This document shows positions 26,497-34,888 of a stretch of 64,000 nucleotides of DNA, piece after piece; positions within the stretch are counted from its first letter, which is position 1, and every line of letters starts with the position of its first letter. The DNA comes from Desertimonas sp963732335. GTDB taxonomy: Bacteria > Actinomycetota > Acidimicrobiia > Acidimicrobiales > Ilumatobacteraceae. Below the pieces are notes generated by a model. That model saw only the letters and a program-made list of their open reading frames with translations. It did not search any database and was not told where the DNA came from. The stretch covers positions 434,001 to 498,000 of the forward strand of contig CAVSZO010000063.1 of assembly GCA_963732335.1 (NCBI GenBank). The letters are read 5' to 3'. The position numbers and the translations under genes are program-made.

Positions 26497-26730
26497 ATGC
26501 CGGCCCATCGCTTCAACGCGCTCAGCGCCCTCCTCGGGATCGCCGTGATCGCCCTCGGCGCCGCGGTGGCCGTGTTCGGCTTCGACGAGATCGACAACGA
26601 CCCGGTGATCTGGGGGGCGGCGATCGCCGTGTTCGTGGCCTTGATCCTGTTGGCGATCCCGACGCGCCGGAAGCCACCTCCCGAAGACGCGAAGGACGCT
26701 GCTGGTGCAGTCGGTCGACCTTCCGCCTGA
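26497..26730 (+). CDS. Small two-helix membrane protein
   Basis: 77 residues starting 3 nt after the PspC/LiaF-like stop, so almost certainly co-transcribed. Two hydrophobic helices (LSALLGIAVIALGAAVAVFGF and VIWGAAIAVFVALILLAIP) separated by an acidic turn, then a charged Pro/Lys tail. No family recognised. It is probably a minor partner of the PspC protein. A tandem-repeat ribosome-binding region (GGAGGACTGACA) precedes the ATG. Confidence 0.7.
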   Translation: MPAHRFNALSALLGIAVIALGAAVAVFGFDEIDNDPVIWGAAIAVFVALILLAIPTRRKPPPEDAKDAAGAVGRPSA

Positions 26731-26781
26731 GTGGCGGGCGGCACGGCCGGCGTCGCGCCGTGCACAGAGGTTGATGGCGTG

Positions 26782-26843
26782 CGGTCGGGAACCGTGGAGC
26801 CGGTTGCCACCGATGTGGTGCATGTGGCTCCGCAGTTCGGCAG
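26782..26843 (+). repeat. Dispersed 61-bp hairpin element, copy A
   Basis: Matches, in inverted orientation, the element at 49061-49122 over about 61 bp with four mismatches and one indel. It can fold as a hairpin with GGAGCC / GGCTCC outer arms and an inner CCAC-CGAT-GTGG stem. It occupies the gap between two plus-strand genes and has no coding continuity with either. Confidence 0.7.
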
Positions 26844-26950
26844 GTCCGCTTGGCACGTGTCGAACTTGTCGCGTCGGCGGGTCGGGTGGGTGTGGACGGG
26901 CCATCGTCCGATCTGGGTGATGCGAGCACCGGTCGGTTCGCCGATGATGG

Positions 26951-26978
26951 GAGTGCGCCGTGTTTCGGCGGCGCACTC
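26951..26978 (+). promoter_or_regulatory. 10-bp perfect stem-loop in 5' leader
   Basis: GAGTGCGCCG (26951-26960) and CGGCGCACTC (26969-26978) form a perfect 10-bp stem with an 8-nt loop, ending 2 nt before the GAGGAGGAGG ribosome-binding site of the next gene. It might be an RNA stabiliser, terminator remnant or translation control element. Confidence 0.5.
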
Positions 26979-26998
26979 TCGAGGAGGAGGAACGCGCC

Positions 26999-27538
26999 AT
27001 GAGCATCGGACCGATCCAGGGGTTCGTGATCGGCTTCCCGGACAACGACTTGTTCGAAGGTCGCATCGCCGAGGAACTCGGACGCCTGAGTGATGTCGGC
27101 CAGATCAGGATCATCGACGCAGTGTTCGTCATCCGTGACGACGACGGGGCCGCGGTGCTCAGCGTGTCCGACCTCGACGACGACCAACGAGCCGAACTGC
27201 GCTCGGCTGTCGGCGCCCTGGTCGGGTTGGGTGTCGCCGGCGGCGAAGGTGCCGTGGCCGGCGCCTTACTCGGGAGCGCCATCGATGCGGACGCACCGAG
27301 CGCCGCCGAGACGGTCGCTGAAGGGCTGCTCGAGGAACTACCCGAGGGGAGCTCGGCGCTGGTGCTCGCCATCGAGCATCTTTGGGCTATACCGCTGCGT
27401 GACGCCGTGCGCGATGCCGGCGGCGTGGTGCTCGGGCACCGCTCACTCACTCCCGAGGACCTGATCGCATTGGGGATCGACCTGGCCGTCGAGGCCGAAC
27501 TGGATGCTGCCGAGGCGGAGGCTGACCGCCAGCAGTGA
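26999..27538 (+). CDS. DUF1269/DUF6325-like protein
   Basis: 179 residues from ATG 26999 with a strong GAGGAGGAGG box. Begins GPIQGFVIGFPDNDLFEG, continues IRIIDAVFVIRDDDGAAVLSV and a Gly-rich central segment (GVAGGEGAVAGALLG) that could be membrane-associated, then SALVLAIEHLWAIPLRDAV and an acidic tail. This pattern matches actinobacterial DUF1269/DUF6325 proteins of unknown function. Preceded by a stem-loop and by repeat copy A. Confidence 0.7.
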   Translation: MSIGPIQGFVIGFPDNDLFEGRIAEELGRLSDVGQIRIIDAVFVIRDDDGAAVLSVSDLDDDQRAELRSAVGALVGLGVAGGEGAVAGALLGSAIDADAPSAAETVAEGLLEELPEGSSALVLAIEHLWAIPLRDAVRDAGGVVLGHRSLTPEDLIALGIDLAVEAELDAAEAEADRQQ

Positions 27539-27675
27539 GTCCGACCGTGGATCAAGCCGACGCGCCCACCGGTGTTCCTGCGAGCCGTCGTTCGGACGAC
27601 GATTCTCGAGGGTCAGCCGTCTGATGACGCCGAACTGGGCGCGCAGGTCGGCGACGGTGAGTCGAGCGGGGCAGG

Positions 27676-28138
27676 ATGTCGTCGATGGCGCCGATGGCTG
27701 CGCTGCGTGAGCACGGAATGCTTCTCGAGTCTCGCGCGCGGGCCAATCCCCAACGTCGCCGAACTGATCGCCGGGGAACAGATCCGTGGAAGTTGGTGGA
27801 GTCACCATGCGAGCCACGCCATCTTCGCCGCCATCAACCGTCTCGCCGAGTCGCCCGACGTCGTCCGCACGAGGCTCGTGAACGGGAAGGTGACTCTCAT
27901 CCACCGACGCTTGTGGCCGGCACTGGTCCGTGTGGCCGATCGACTACCTGCCGAGCGGTTGGCAGCGATCCATGAGGAGCATGAGTCCTCTGGAGCGCAC
28001 CGAGTCCACGAGCAACCATTCCCGTCGTGGGTGCCCGACGACGTGACGCAAGCTGCGAACGATCTGTCCGATGACGAGGCCATCAGTCAGCTACCCGTCT
28101 GCGTCGTTGCCCTCCTGACCTCACACCGACAGCCGTGA
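27676..28138 (+). CDS. Conserved hypothetical protein, frameshifted
   Basis: Starts at ATG 27676 (MAALREHGMLLESR), then an extra c at about 27733 shifts the frame. The next frame reads ARGPIPNVAELIAGEQIRGS, WWSHHASHAIFAAINRLAE, VVRTRLVNGKVTLIHRRLWP and ends at 28138. Restoring the frame gives about 153 residues. It resembles small winged-helix-like proteins found in several actinobacteria and proteobacteria, but I cannot name the family. The His/Arg-rich conserved core suggests nucleic-acid binding; this is only a guess. Confidence 0.65.
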
Positions 28139-28169
28139 ATCCACTTCGGTACCGATCCCCAGGTCGCTG

Positions 28170-29198
28170 TCACTGGTACGAGATGTAGACCGGGGACGGC
28201 ACGAGTGCCACGGTTTCCGCCGGGGAGCGCAGCGGTGAGTCCTCGTCATAGAAGTTCTTCCAGCCGAAGAGCATCCCCGCTTGGCCGCCTGCGGTGATGG
28301 CCTGCCACGTCTCGAGCTTGGTGCCTTGGGTGCCCAGGCCGTCCATCTGCACGACCAGCGCGAGTTCGGGGTCGACGTGGATGTTGACACGGTCTGGAAG
28401 CATGTCGAGGCGGAACTGGTGGAGGAGGAGAAGCTTCTGCGGCAGGTGGTGACGGCGGGTCAGCTCGGCGAGCCAGGACGCGACCTTGTTCACTTCGTCG
28501 GCGGAGACCTGGCCGATATCGCGCAGATGGCGCTCCCCCGGCGCCAGGCGCCACTCCGGATCGAGGGCCAGGCCGACGTGGGGCTGGGCCAGCAGTTCCT
28601 CGTAGCGCATCGCCTGGGTGAGGAAGTCGGTGTATCCGGGCTGCAGATCGAGCACGACGTAGAACCCTGCTGCGGCAGCCGCATCGACCCACGGTCGGAC
28701 ATGGTCGAGCGTACTCTCCATCGAGAAGTCGCCGTCCGCGCCGGCGTCGGAGGAGGCAACCGTCGTGATGATCTCAAAGGTCGGGATCACCATCTCGTGG
28801 CTGATCCCGTGGTAGTCAGCGGCAACCTCGCGTGCCCGCTGGAGAGCGGCATCGACGGGTTGCTCGCCGAGTACGCCGAGATTGTCGTCACCCGGGTGGC
28901 CGTAGATGGCGACAAGACGGCGACCGGGGAAGAGCACGTGACCGCCCCCCGGAAGCTCAAAACTCGGCACCAGCGGCGCTGTCGTGGTGGTGGCAGTGCT
29001 GGTCGTCGTGGTGGCAGTGCTGGTCGTCGTGGTGGCAGTGCTGGTCGTCGTGGTGGCAGCGCTGGTCGTCGTGGCGGCGGAAGCGGGCGTGCGGGTGATC
29101 GACACCACGCCCGCCACGGTCAGCGAGAACGCCGCGGCGATCACGACACTGTCGCGTCTCCGGCGGCCCGTCGATGTGCAGGTTTCTCGACGTCGCAC
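28170..29198 (-). CDS. Secreted TIM-barrel-like hypothetical protein
   Basis: 342 residues with an N-terminal membrane/signal segment (DSVVIAAAFSLTVAGVVSI), a Thr-rich repeat linker (TTTTSTA units), then a globular domain from about 80. Motifs: RLVAIYGHPGDDNLGVLG, MVIPTFEIITTVASSDAG, AGFYVVLDLQPGYTDFL, VGLALDPEWRL, VVQMDGLGTQG and GMLFGWKNFYDEDSP. Alternating strands and helices with acidic residues at strand ends fit a glycoside-hydrolase-like barrel, but no named family or catalytic pair can be fixed. Probably cell-surface attached through the linker. Confidence 0.7.
   Translation of the reverse strand: MRRRETCTSTGRRRRDSVVIAAAFSLTVAGVVSITRTPASAATTTSAATTTTSTATTTTSTATTTTSTATTTTAPLVPSFELPGGGHVLFPGRRLVAIYGHPGDDNLGVLGEQPVDAALQRAREVAADYHGISHEMVIPTFEIITTVASSDAGADGDFSMESTLDHVRPWVDAAAAAGFYVVLDLQPGYTDFLTQAMRYEELLAQPHVGLALDPEWRLAPGERHLRDIGQVSADEVNKVASWLAELTRRHHLPQKLLLLHQFRLDMLPDRVNIHVDPELALVVQMDGLGTQGTKLETWQAITAGGQAGMLFGWKNFYDEDSPLRSPAETVALVPSPVYISYQ
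28985..29071. repeat. 21-bp tandem repeat encoding Thr-rich linker
   Basis: Four near-identical copies of a 21-nt unit containing GTGGTGGCAGTGCTGGTCGTC (plus-strand reading), inside the secreted TIM-barrel-like gene. It encodes TTTTSTA repeats on the minus strand, a linker expected to be glycosylated or extended and prone to length variation. Confidence 0.8.
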
Positions 29199-29253
29199 CG
29201 ATCCATCAGGGTACCGACGCCCTGAGGCACACTCCGGGGCCGAGAATCTCGTT

Positions 29254-30564
29254 CTAGAGCTTGGGCAGGCTCTCGAAGGGTTCGTCGGTGGCCAACGGGT
29301 CGATGCTCCGCCTGAGCATGAGGCGCACGTCCTCGCCGAGGTCGTGGATGTCGACGGCTCGATCGATGAACCGGACGACGCTGTTGTTCGAGTCTCCAGA
29401 CTCCAGGTCGGTGTTCCAGCCCTTGGCCGGGTTCGACCGGAACGCGCGGAGGATGTCCCACAGCGAGAGGTGGTAAGGACTGGCCGGCAATTTGCGTCCG
29501 TCGAGCCGGTATTTCACGCCGACCTCGTCGGGGTAATCCACGTCACCGTCGCCGTCGTCGTCCGGTCGATTGTCCGGGTACGCCTGGGCGGTGCCGAAGA
29601 GGTGGGTCCACCAGCCCTTGCGTTCGCCGAATCGGAGCACGCGCAGCGCGTTCTGTGAACCCTCTTCGGAGTTCTCGATCTCGTCGAGGGTGCTCAACTC
29701 GAGGTCGGCGGCGACCGCTCGGCGGTTGAGCGGTCTGTCGAGCCGCAGCCCCCACAACTCATGCATCAGCGCATTGGCGGCGAAGAGCGAGAAGCCCTGG
29801 GCGAAGGCGGCACTCGGAACGTTCGTGATGTAGCGCCCACCTTCGGAGTGCCAGTCGTGCCACAGGAGCATGAACCGGTACATCACGACGTCGGGATGCC
29901 ATTCGTCGTCGGGCGGCCCCAGGTGCAAGTGGATTCTGCCGTCCGAGCCGTTGAAGGACGTGCTGGTGAAGCTGCGCGATGGATAGATGGGTACGACCGT
30001 GGTCTCGATGGCGAACCAGGGGTCCTCGGCTTCGAGGCGATCGATGGCCGAGCGCACCAGGTACCAGATCAGCGCCTGCCGGCGGAAGGTCGCATTGCCG
30101 AGGTCGAGCGGTTGACCCGACGCGAACACAGGGGTGCCGACCGAGACAGCAGGGCCTTCCCGCTGCGTCTCGGACTTCCAGATCGTCCGCCAGTTCCTGT
30201 CGAGCAGGTCGAGCGACTCGATGTCGAGAACCGTGCCGTCCTCGACCTTGAGGTCCGCGCTGACCAGGCGGGCCTGCACGCGGAAGAACCGGGTTCGACC
30301 GTTGTTGCTCTCGGACAGGGTGAAGTCGCCATCGGCGTCGGTGCGCACCGTGCCCCATTCGGTCCACGGCCCATCGGCGCCGATATCGGACGCCGACACC
30401 TTGACCTCGATGCCCTTCAGCGGCCTGTCGTGCGAGCTGCCGTCAATCTCGCTCTCGCGCACGCGCAACCTGCCGGTGATGGTCCACACCTTTGCGCTGC
30501 CGCCGCCACCACTGCTGCCAGTGCCCGGCCGTGTCTCCACCTGAACGTCTGGGATCGACTTCAT
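29254..30564 (-). CDS. Hypothetical protein with carboxypeptidase-regulatory-like N-domain
   Basis: 436 residues. Residues about 25-115 form a beta-sandwich with TGRLRVRESEIDG, VKVSASDIGADGPW and VRTDADGDFTLSES, typical of transthyretin-like/CarboxypepD-regulatory domains. The rest contains His/Trp-rich segments (YRFMLLWHDWHSEGG, AANALMHELWGLRLD) that could coordinate a metal but lack an HExxH motif. A calcium-loop-like run (PDDDGDGDVDYPDEV) occurs at about residue 345. No signal peptide is visible, so location is uncertain. Not assignable to a known enzyme. Confidence 0.65.
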   Translation of the reverse strand: MKSIPDVQVETRPGTGSSGGGGSAKVWTITGRLRVRESEIDGSSHDRPLKGIEVKVSASDIGADGPWTEWGTVRTDADGDFTLSESNNGRTRFFRVQARLVSADLKVEDGTVLDIESLDLLDRNWRTIWKSETQREGPAVSVGTPVFASGQPLDLGNATFRRQALIWYLVRSAIDRLEAEDPWFAIETTVVPIYPSRSFTSTSFNGSDGRIHLHLGPPDDEWHPDVVMYRFMLLWHDWHSEGGRYITNVPSAAFAQGFSLFAANALMHELWGLRLDRPLNRRAVAADLELSTLDEIENSEEGSQNALRVLRFGERKGWWTHLFGTAQAYPDNRPDDDGDGDVDYPDEVGVKYRLDGRKLPASPYHLSLWDILRAFRSNPAKGWNTDLESGDSNNSVVRFIDRAVDIHDLGEDVRLMLRRSIDPLATDEPFESLPKL

Positions 30565-30787
30565 GCGGCTACTCGTACAGGCCCACCGTTACCCACGTGT
30601 TACCCAGCACCTCGAGGGTGCTCGGTTGAATACAGCATTTGCGCCACACAAAGGCTGTTGCGAGTTTGACAGGGCCGGTGCATGAACATGCGGCCACAAG
30701 CCGGTCGTCTTCCGGAATCGACAACCGATGGGTGTTTACCTGACTGTTCCGTCCCCTGTACACCCATCGGTTGCCGGCCGGCAATGC

Positions 30788-30865
30788 ATGGGCGTGCCGC
30801 ACCTCGAGGAGCCCGAGCGCTTCAACCGAGAGCTGGCCGCGCTCACCCGCCGGGCCCACGCCTGA
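30788..30865 (+). pseudogene. C-terminal remnant of an alpha/beta hydrolase
   Basis: A 25-residue stretch, GVPHLEEPERFNRELAALTR plus a short basic end and stop, has the typical C-terminus of alpha/beta hydrolases, where a His in G-H-x-P-H-x-E is catalytic. Nothing homologous precedes it: the upstream 200 nt (30565-30787) show no matching frame. It therefore looks like a relic. The flanking intergenic DNA (30565-30914) holds nothing else I can support. Confidence 0.45.
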
Positions 30866-30914
30866 TCAATGGCGTCGTGAACATGGTCGTGGAGTCGATG
30901 AAGGACCCTAGGTT

Positions 30915-31862
30915 GTGTCGATGTTGTCCGAGAGCGGGAAGCGGTCGGGGGATGCAGGTGCGACAGCGGTGGTGGACCACGCCATGCACACGCCGTACTC
31001 GGACCCGGGAGACTTCGCCTCATTGGTGATGGCTCTGCCGATCGATCCGGGTGAGCTCTCCGCCGTGGCGCGGAACGTAATTGTCCACTATCGAGCCTCT
31101 GGTCACGAACTGCCCGAGGACACTCGGGAGGAGGTGAATTCTCGCTGGGTCGAGCGGATCTTGGCCGCCGACCAGGGGCGCCACCCATGGCCGCTGGACC
31201 GACCGCGGGACGTGACCAGCCGGGTGCAGGGTTGCTGCCGTGACCACACCCTGTTCTGTGTGGCCACGCTTCGGGCGCACGGCGTCCCGGCGCGCTCACG
31301 GGTGGGCTTCGCCGGGTACTTCGTCGAGGGATGGCACCACGACCACGTCATCGTCGAGGCGTGGCTGGAGGGACGATGGCGTCGCTTCGACTCGGAGATC
31401 GAAGAACCAACTTCGAGCCTGCCCGCACCAACGGACATGGCGCCGGAGTCCCCCGGCGGGTCCGGATTCGTCACCGCGGCGCAGGCGTGGACGGCCCACC
31501 GGCGCGGGGACATCGACCCCGAGGTGTACGGAGTCGACCCGAACGTGCCGGTTTTTCGTGGACCGCGGTTCGTCTTCGACGAGGTGATCTATGAGGTCGC
31601 TCACCGCTTCGGCGACGAACTCCTGCTGTGGGATGCCTGGGGCCGGATCGGGGAACCCGGAAGCCCGGTGAGCGACGAGGATGCACGATGGCTGGACGAC
31701 GTGGCCGCCCTATTGCTCGCCGCCGACGCCGGTGACCTCGATGCCGAGCACCATCTGCTCGCCAAGTATCGGGGTGACGGGGGCCTCCACCCGGGGCCGA
31801 CCGTCCTCCAGGCGTCACCCTTCGGACATGATCCGCACCCCGTAGCGCTGTCACCGACCTGA
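30915..31862 (+). CDS. Transglutaminase-like domain protein
   Basis: 315 residues; start could also be ATG 30921 or ATG 30984. The central part has the transglutaminase-like core: RVQGCCRDHTLFCVATLRAHG, with the catalytic Cys in CCRDH, then ARSRVGFAGYF and EGWHHDHVIVEAWLEGRWRR with the catalytic His; the Asp follows in RFDSEIE. Such domains are mainly proteases or amidases in bacteria. The C-terminal segment (about 190-315) is helical and uncharacterised. The protein lacks a signal peptide. The next gene, a squalene-cyclase-like protein, follows by 36 nt. Confidence 0.82.
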   Translation: MSMLSESGKRSGDAGATAVVDHAMHTPYSDPGDFASLVMALPIDPGELSAVARNVIVHYRASGHELPEDTREEVNSRWVERILAADQGRHPWPLDRPRDVTSRVQGCCRDHTLFCVATLRAHGVPARSRVGFAGYFVEGWHHDHVIVEAWLEGRWRRFDSEIEEPTSSLPAPTDMAPESPGGSGFVTAAQAWTAHRRGDIDPEVYGVDPNVPVFRGPRFVFDEVIYEVAHRFGDELLLWDAWGRIGEPGSPVSDEDARWLDDVAALLLAADAGDLDAEHHLLAKYRGDGGLHPGPTVLQASPFGHDPHPVALSPT

Positions 31863-31898
31863 GAAGCTGCCGTCGGCGGCCCGGGCTAGCTTGCGGCG

Positions 31899-32837
31899 AT
31901 GGACGTGATCGATTGGCTACTCGACGGCGACCCCGCCATCCGCTGGCAGGTGTTTCGCGATCTCACGGATGAATCGCCCGACCATGTCGCCACCGAGCGA
32001 AGCCGCGTGGAGCACGAGGGCTGGGGCGCCCGCCTCCTGGCGCTCGAGGATGCCGACGGGTTGTGGGAGGGCGGCGCCTGCTTCCCGGCGGCCTACACCG
32101 GCGGCGAATCCGGGCAGCCTTGGACGGCAACGATGCACACCCTGCAGACCCTGCAGATCTTCGGGCTGGACCCGGAGTCCGAGACGGCCCACCGCGTGAT
32201 CCCGCGCGTCGCCGAGCACGGGCGCTGGGAGCACGCCGGTCAGCGGTACTTCGACGGCGAGGTCGAGCCGTGCATCAACGGTCGGACGATCGAGACCGGC
32301 GCCTACTTCGGGGTGGACGTCGCCGCGATCGTCGAGCGGATCCTCGACGAGCGGCTCGACGACGGCGGCTGGAACTGCGAGGCCGAGAACGGGTCGGTGC
32401 GCTCGTCGTTCGACACAACGATCAACGTGCTCGACGGGCTGATCGAATTCGAGCGGGCGACCGGCAGTTCGGCTGCGGTGCGCGAGGCCCGCCGCGGTGG
32501 GGAGCAGTACCTACTCGAGCGCGGCCTGTTCCGTCGCAAGAGCACGGGCGAGGTCGTCGATCCGGCGTATCTCGACTTCGCCTTCCCGTACTACTGGCAC
32601 TACGACGTGCTGCGCGTACTCGACTACTTCCGCGGCGCGGGCGCGGACCCGGACCCCCAGATGGCGGAGGCCGTCGAGGTCGTGCGATCCAAGCGGCAAC
32701 CCGACGGCCGGTGGCTGCTCGACCGCATCCATCCGGGTCGCGTCCACTTCGACCTCGAAGATGGCGTCGGAGCGCCGAGCAGGTGGAACACCCTCCGAGC
32801 CCTCCGGGTGCTCGACTGGTGGCCGACCACCTCGTAG
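31899..32837 (+). CDS. Squalene-cyclase/prenyltransferase-like alpha-toroid protein
   Basis: 312 residues composed of helical repeats with the toroid-type motifs DGLWEGGACFPAAYTGG, TMHTLQTLQIFGLDP, DDGGWNCEAENGSVRSSF, DTTINVLDGLIEFE and LDFAFPYYWHYDVLRVLDYF. The lack of a DxDD protonation motif argues against a true triterpene cyclase. These proteins are common in actinobacteria as uncharacterised prenyltransferase-like folds. Located between the transglutaminase-like protein and an aldo/keto reductase, all on the plus strand. Confidence 0.78.
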   Translation: MDVIDWLLDGDPAIRWQVFRDLTDESPDHVATERSRVEHEGWGARLLALEDADGLWEGGACFPAAYTGGESGQPWTATMHTLQTLQIFGLDPESETAHRVIPRVAEHGRWEHAGQRYFDGEVEPCINGRTIETGAYFGVDVAAIVERILDERLDDGGWNCEAENGSVRSSFDTTINVLDGLIEFERATGSSAAVREARRGGEQYLLERGLFRRKSTGEVVDPAYLDFAFPYYWHYDVLRVLDYFRGAGADPDPQMAEAVEVVRSKRQPDGRWLLDRIHPGRVHFDLEDGVGAPSRWNTLRALRVLDWWPTTS

Positions 32838-32927
32838 CCACGACCCAACCACGACCATCGGCCTCCCTTTCCAGCGGAGGTCCATGTCGACCGGGAACTC
32901 TGCGGGTGCAGGGCGTACGTTGTCAGC

Positions 32928-33892
32928 GTGGAATATCGATTGCTGGGCCGGACTGGCCTCCGTGTGAGCCCGTTGTGCCTCGGCACCATGAACTTTGGCG
33001 ACCAGGCCGAGGAGGCCGAGGGTCACCGCATCATGGACCGGGCGCTCGAACTCGGTATCAACTTCTTCGATACGGCCAACGTCTACGGCGCGCCGGGGCT
33101 GCCGACCGAAGAGATCATCGGCCGCTGGCTGGTCAAGGGCGAGCGCCGTCGGGAGCGGACGATCATCGCCACGAAGGTCTACGGGGGTCGCGATTCGTGG
33201 CCCAACACCAGCAGGCTGTCGGCCCGCCACATCCGGGAGTCATGCGAGAGAAGCCTGCGGCGGATGCAGACCGACTACATCGACCTCTACCAGATGCACC
33301 ACGTCGACCGCGACACTCCGTGGGAGGAGATCTGGCAGGCGATGGAGCTGCTGGTGCAGCAGGGCAAGATCCTCTACGTCGGCAGCAGCAACTTCGCCGG
33401 ATGGCACATCGTCAAGGCCAACGAGCGAGCCGCTCGTCGGAATTTCCTCGGGCTGGTGTCGGAGCAGAGCCTGTACAACCTCAACGCCCGCATGGTCGAA
33501 CTGGAGGTGCTGCCTGCGTGCATCGACTACGGAGTCGGCGTGATCCCGTGGAGCCCGCTCGGCGGCGGCATCCTCGGCGGTGCCCTGCAGAAGCTCACCG
33601 AGGGTCGCCGCGGCGCCGATCGGATACAGCAGCAGGTCGAGCGCATGCGACCGACGTTGGAAACTTGGGAGAAACTGTGCGCCGACCTCGGCGCGCCCCC
33701 GCCAACGTGGCGCTGGCGTGGCTGTTGGGAAACCCGGCGGTGACGGCGCCGATCATCGGCCCTCGTACCGTCGAGCAGCTCGACGGGGTGATGGCCGCGC
33801 TCGACGTGCGGCTCGACGACGAGGTAGTCGCCGAGCTCGACCGCATCTTCCCCGGCCCAGGTGGCGCCGGCCCCGAGGCCTACGCCTGGTAA
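32928..33892 (+). CDS. Aldo/keto reductase, frameshifted
   Basis: Starts at GTG 32928 with YRLLGRTGLRVSPLCLGTMN. Catalytic tetrad: Asp and Tyr in FDTANVYGAPG, Lys in IIATKVYGG and His in IDLYQMHHVDRD. The frame breaks near 33695 after EKLCADLG. One missing base there restores RAPANVALAWLLGNPAVTAP, IIGPRTVEQLDGV and the normal C-terminus, ending at 33892. Full length about 321 residues, normal for the family. NADPH-dependent carbonyl reduction expected; substrate unknown. Confidence 0.88.
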
Positions 33893-33967
33893 CAGCGCGG
33901 CAGCGCCAATCCACCACGTCGTCGCCGACATCGGATGTCCGCCGTGTGGTCTGGAAGTGTTTGAGAC

Positions 33968-34801
33968 ATGGATGGAGAGGCTCGGCGAGTCGAGTTGAGG
34001 TCGACCTTCGACAGCGCCGCCGAGCTGTACGACCGTGCCCGGCCGCGCTATCCCGAGGCGCTGTTTGACGCAGTGGTCGACCACTGCGAGCTACATCCCG
34101 GCGATCACGTGTTAGAGGTCGGCTCGGGGACCGGTATCGCGACCCGGCCGCTGGTCAATCGCGGGTTGGTGGTGACCTGCGTCGAACTTGGTGAAGCGCT
34201 CGTCGCCGTGGCCCGAGCCCGCTTCGAGGGAGATTCCCACGTACACATCGTTCACGCCGACTTCGAGACCTGGCATCCGGCCGACGCTGCAGACTTCGAC
34301 GCCGCGATCGCAGCGACCGCGTGGCATTGGATCGACCCTGCGGTCGGCTACCCGAAGCTCGCCGCCCTGCTCCGCCCGGATGGCCACCTCGCCGTGTGGA
34401 CGGCGAGCCATGTCTTTCCCTCCGGCGGCGACGACTTCTTCGTCGAGCTGCAGGAGGTGTACGACGAGATCGGCGAAGGACTGCCGTCTGACTGGACCCG
34501 GCCGTCACCCGTCGAGCTGGCACCGCCGGGGGTCGAGGCGGCCAGCAACGGCCTATTCGTGACCACGGCGATCGAGCGCTTCGACTGGGAGCTCAGCTAT
34601 GACGCCACGTCGTACATCGATCTCCTCGACACCTTCTCGGGCCACATCGCGATGCAGCCGTGGCAACGCGACAAGCTCTACGGTGAGATCCGCCGTCGAC
34701 TCGCACGGCGACCAGATGGCCGTCTCCGACGTCACTGGGGTGCCGTCCTCGAGATCAGCCGTCCCGTCGACCGGCGCCCACGTTCACGACCCCGCGATTG
34801 A
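33968..34801 (+). CDS. Class I SAM-dependent methyltransferase
   Basis: 277 residues beginning RSTFDSAAELYDRARPRYPE, the start typical of the UbiE/trans-aconitate-methyltransferase-like family. Motif I is HVLEVGSGTGIATRPL; motif II VTCVELGEALVAVA; motif III region HADFETWHP; FDAAIAATAWHWIDP is the usual motif IV segment. C-terminal helices after residue 170 form a substrate cap. A small-molecule methylation substrate is likely but unidentified. The 87 nt after it separate it from a long secreted protein. Confidence 0.88.
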   Translation: MDGEARRVELRSTFDSAAELYDRARPRYPEALFDAVVDHCELHPGDHVLEVGSGTGIATRPLVNRGLVVTCVELGEALVAVARARFEGDSHVHIVHADFETWHPADAADFDAAIAATAWHWIDPAVGYPKLAALLRPDGHLAVWTASHVFPSGGDDFFVELQEVYDEIGEGLPSDWTRPSPVELAPPGVEAASNGLFVTTAIERFDWELSYDATSYIDLLDTFSGHIAMQPWQRDKLYGEIRRRLARRPDGRLRRHWGAVLEISRPVDRRPRSRPRD

Positions 34802-34888
34802 TCGGGTTCGGTGGCGAGCTGGCCGGAGGTGCCGGGGCCGCTAATTCTCTGGCGAGTACGTCTGCAATTGCTCAGACTGGTGGCGCAG

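Noticed and set aside
25888..27555. 555-residue minus-strand open frame
   Set aside because: Antisense to the PspC/LiaF-like, small-membrane and DUF1269-like genes; Ser/Arg/Pro-rich shadow composition.
28985..29071. CRISPR array
   Set aside because: The 21-bp units are contiguous without spacers and encode a Thr-rich linker.
30569..30859. 96-residue minus-strand ORF
   Set aside because: Overlaps the hydrolase relic on the opposite strand and has no recognisable features.
31899..32837. True squalene-hopene cyclase
   Set aside because: Half the usual length and no DxDD catalytic motif.
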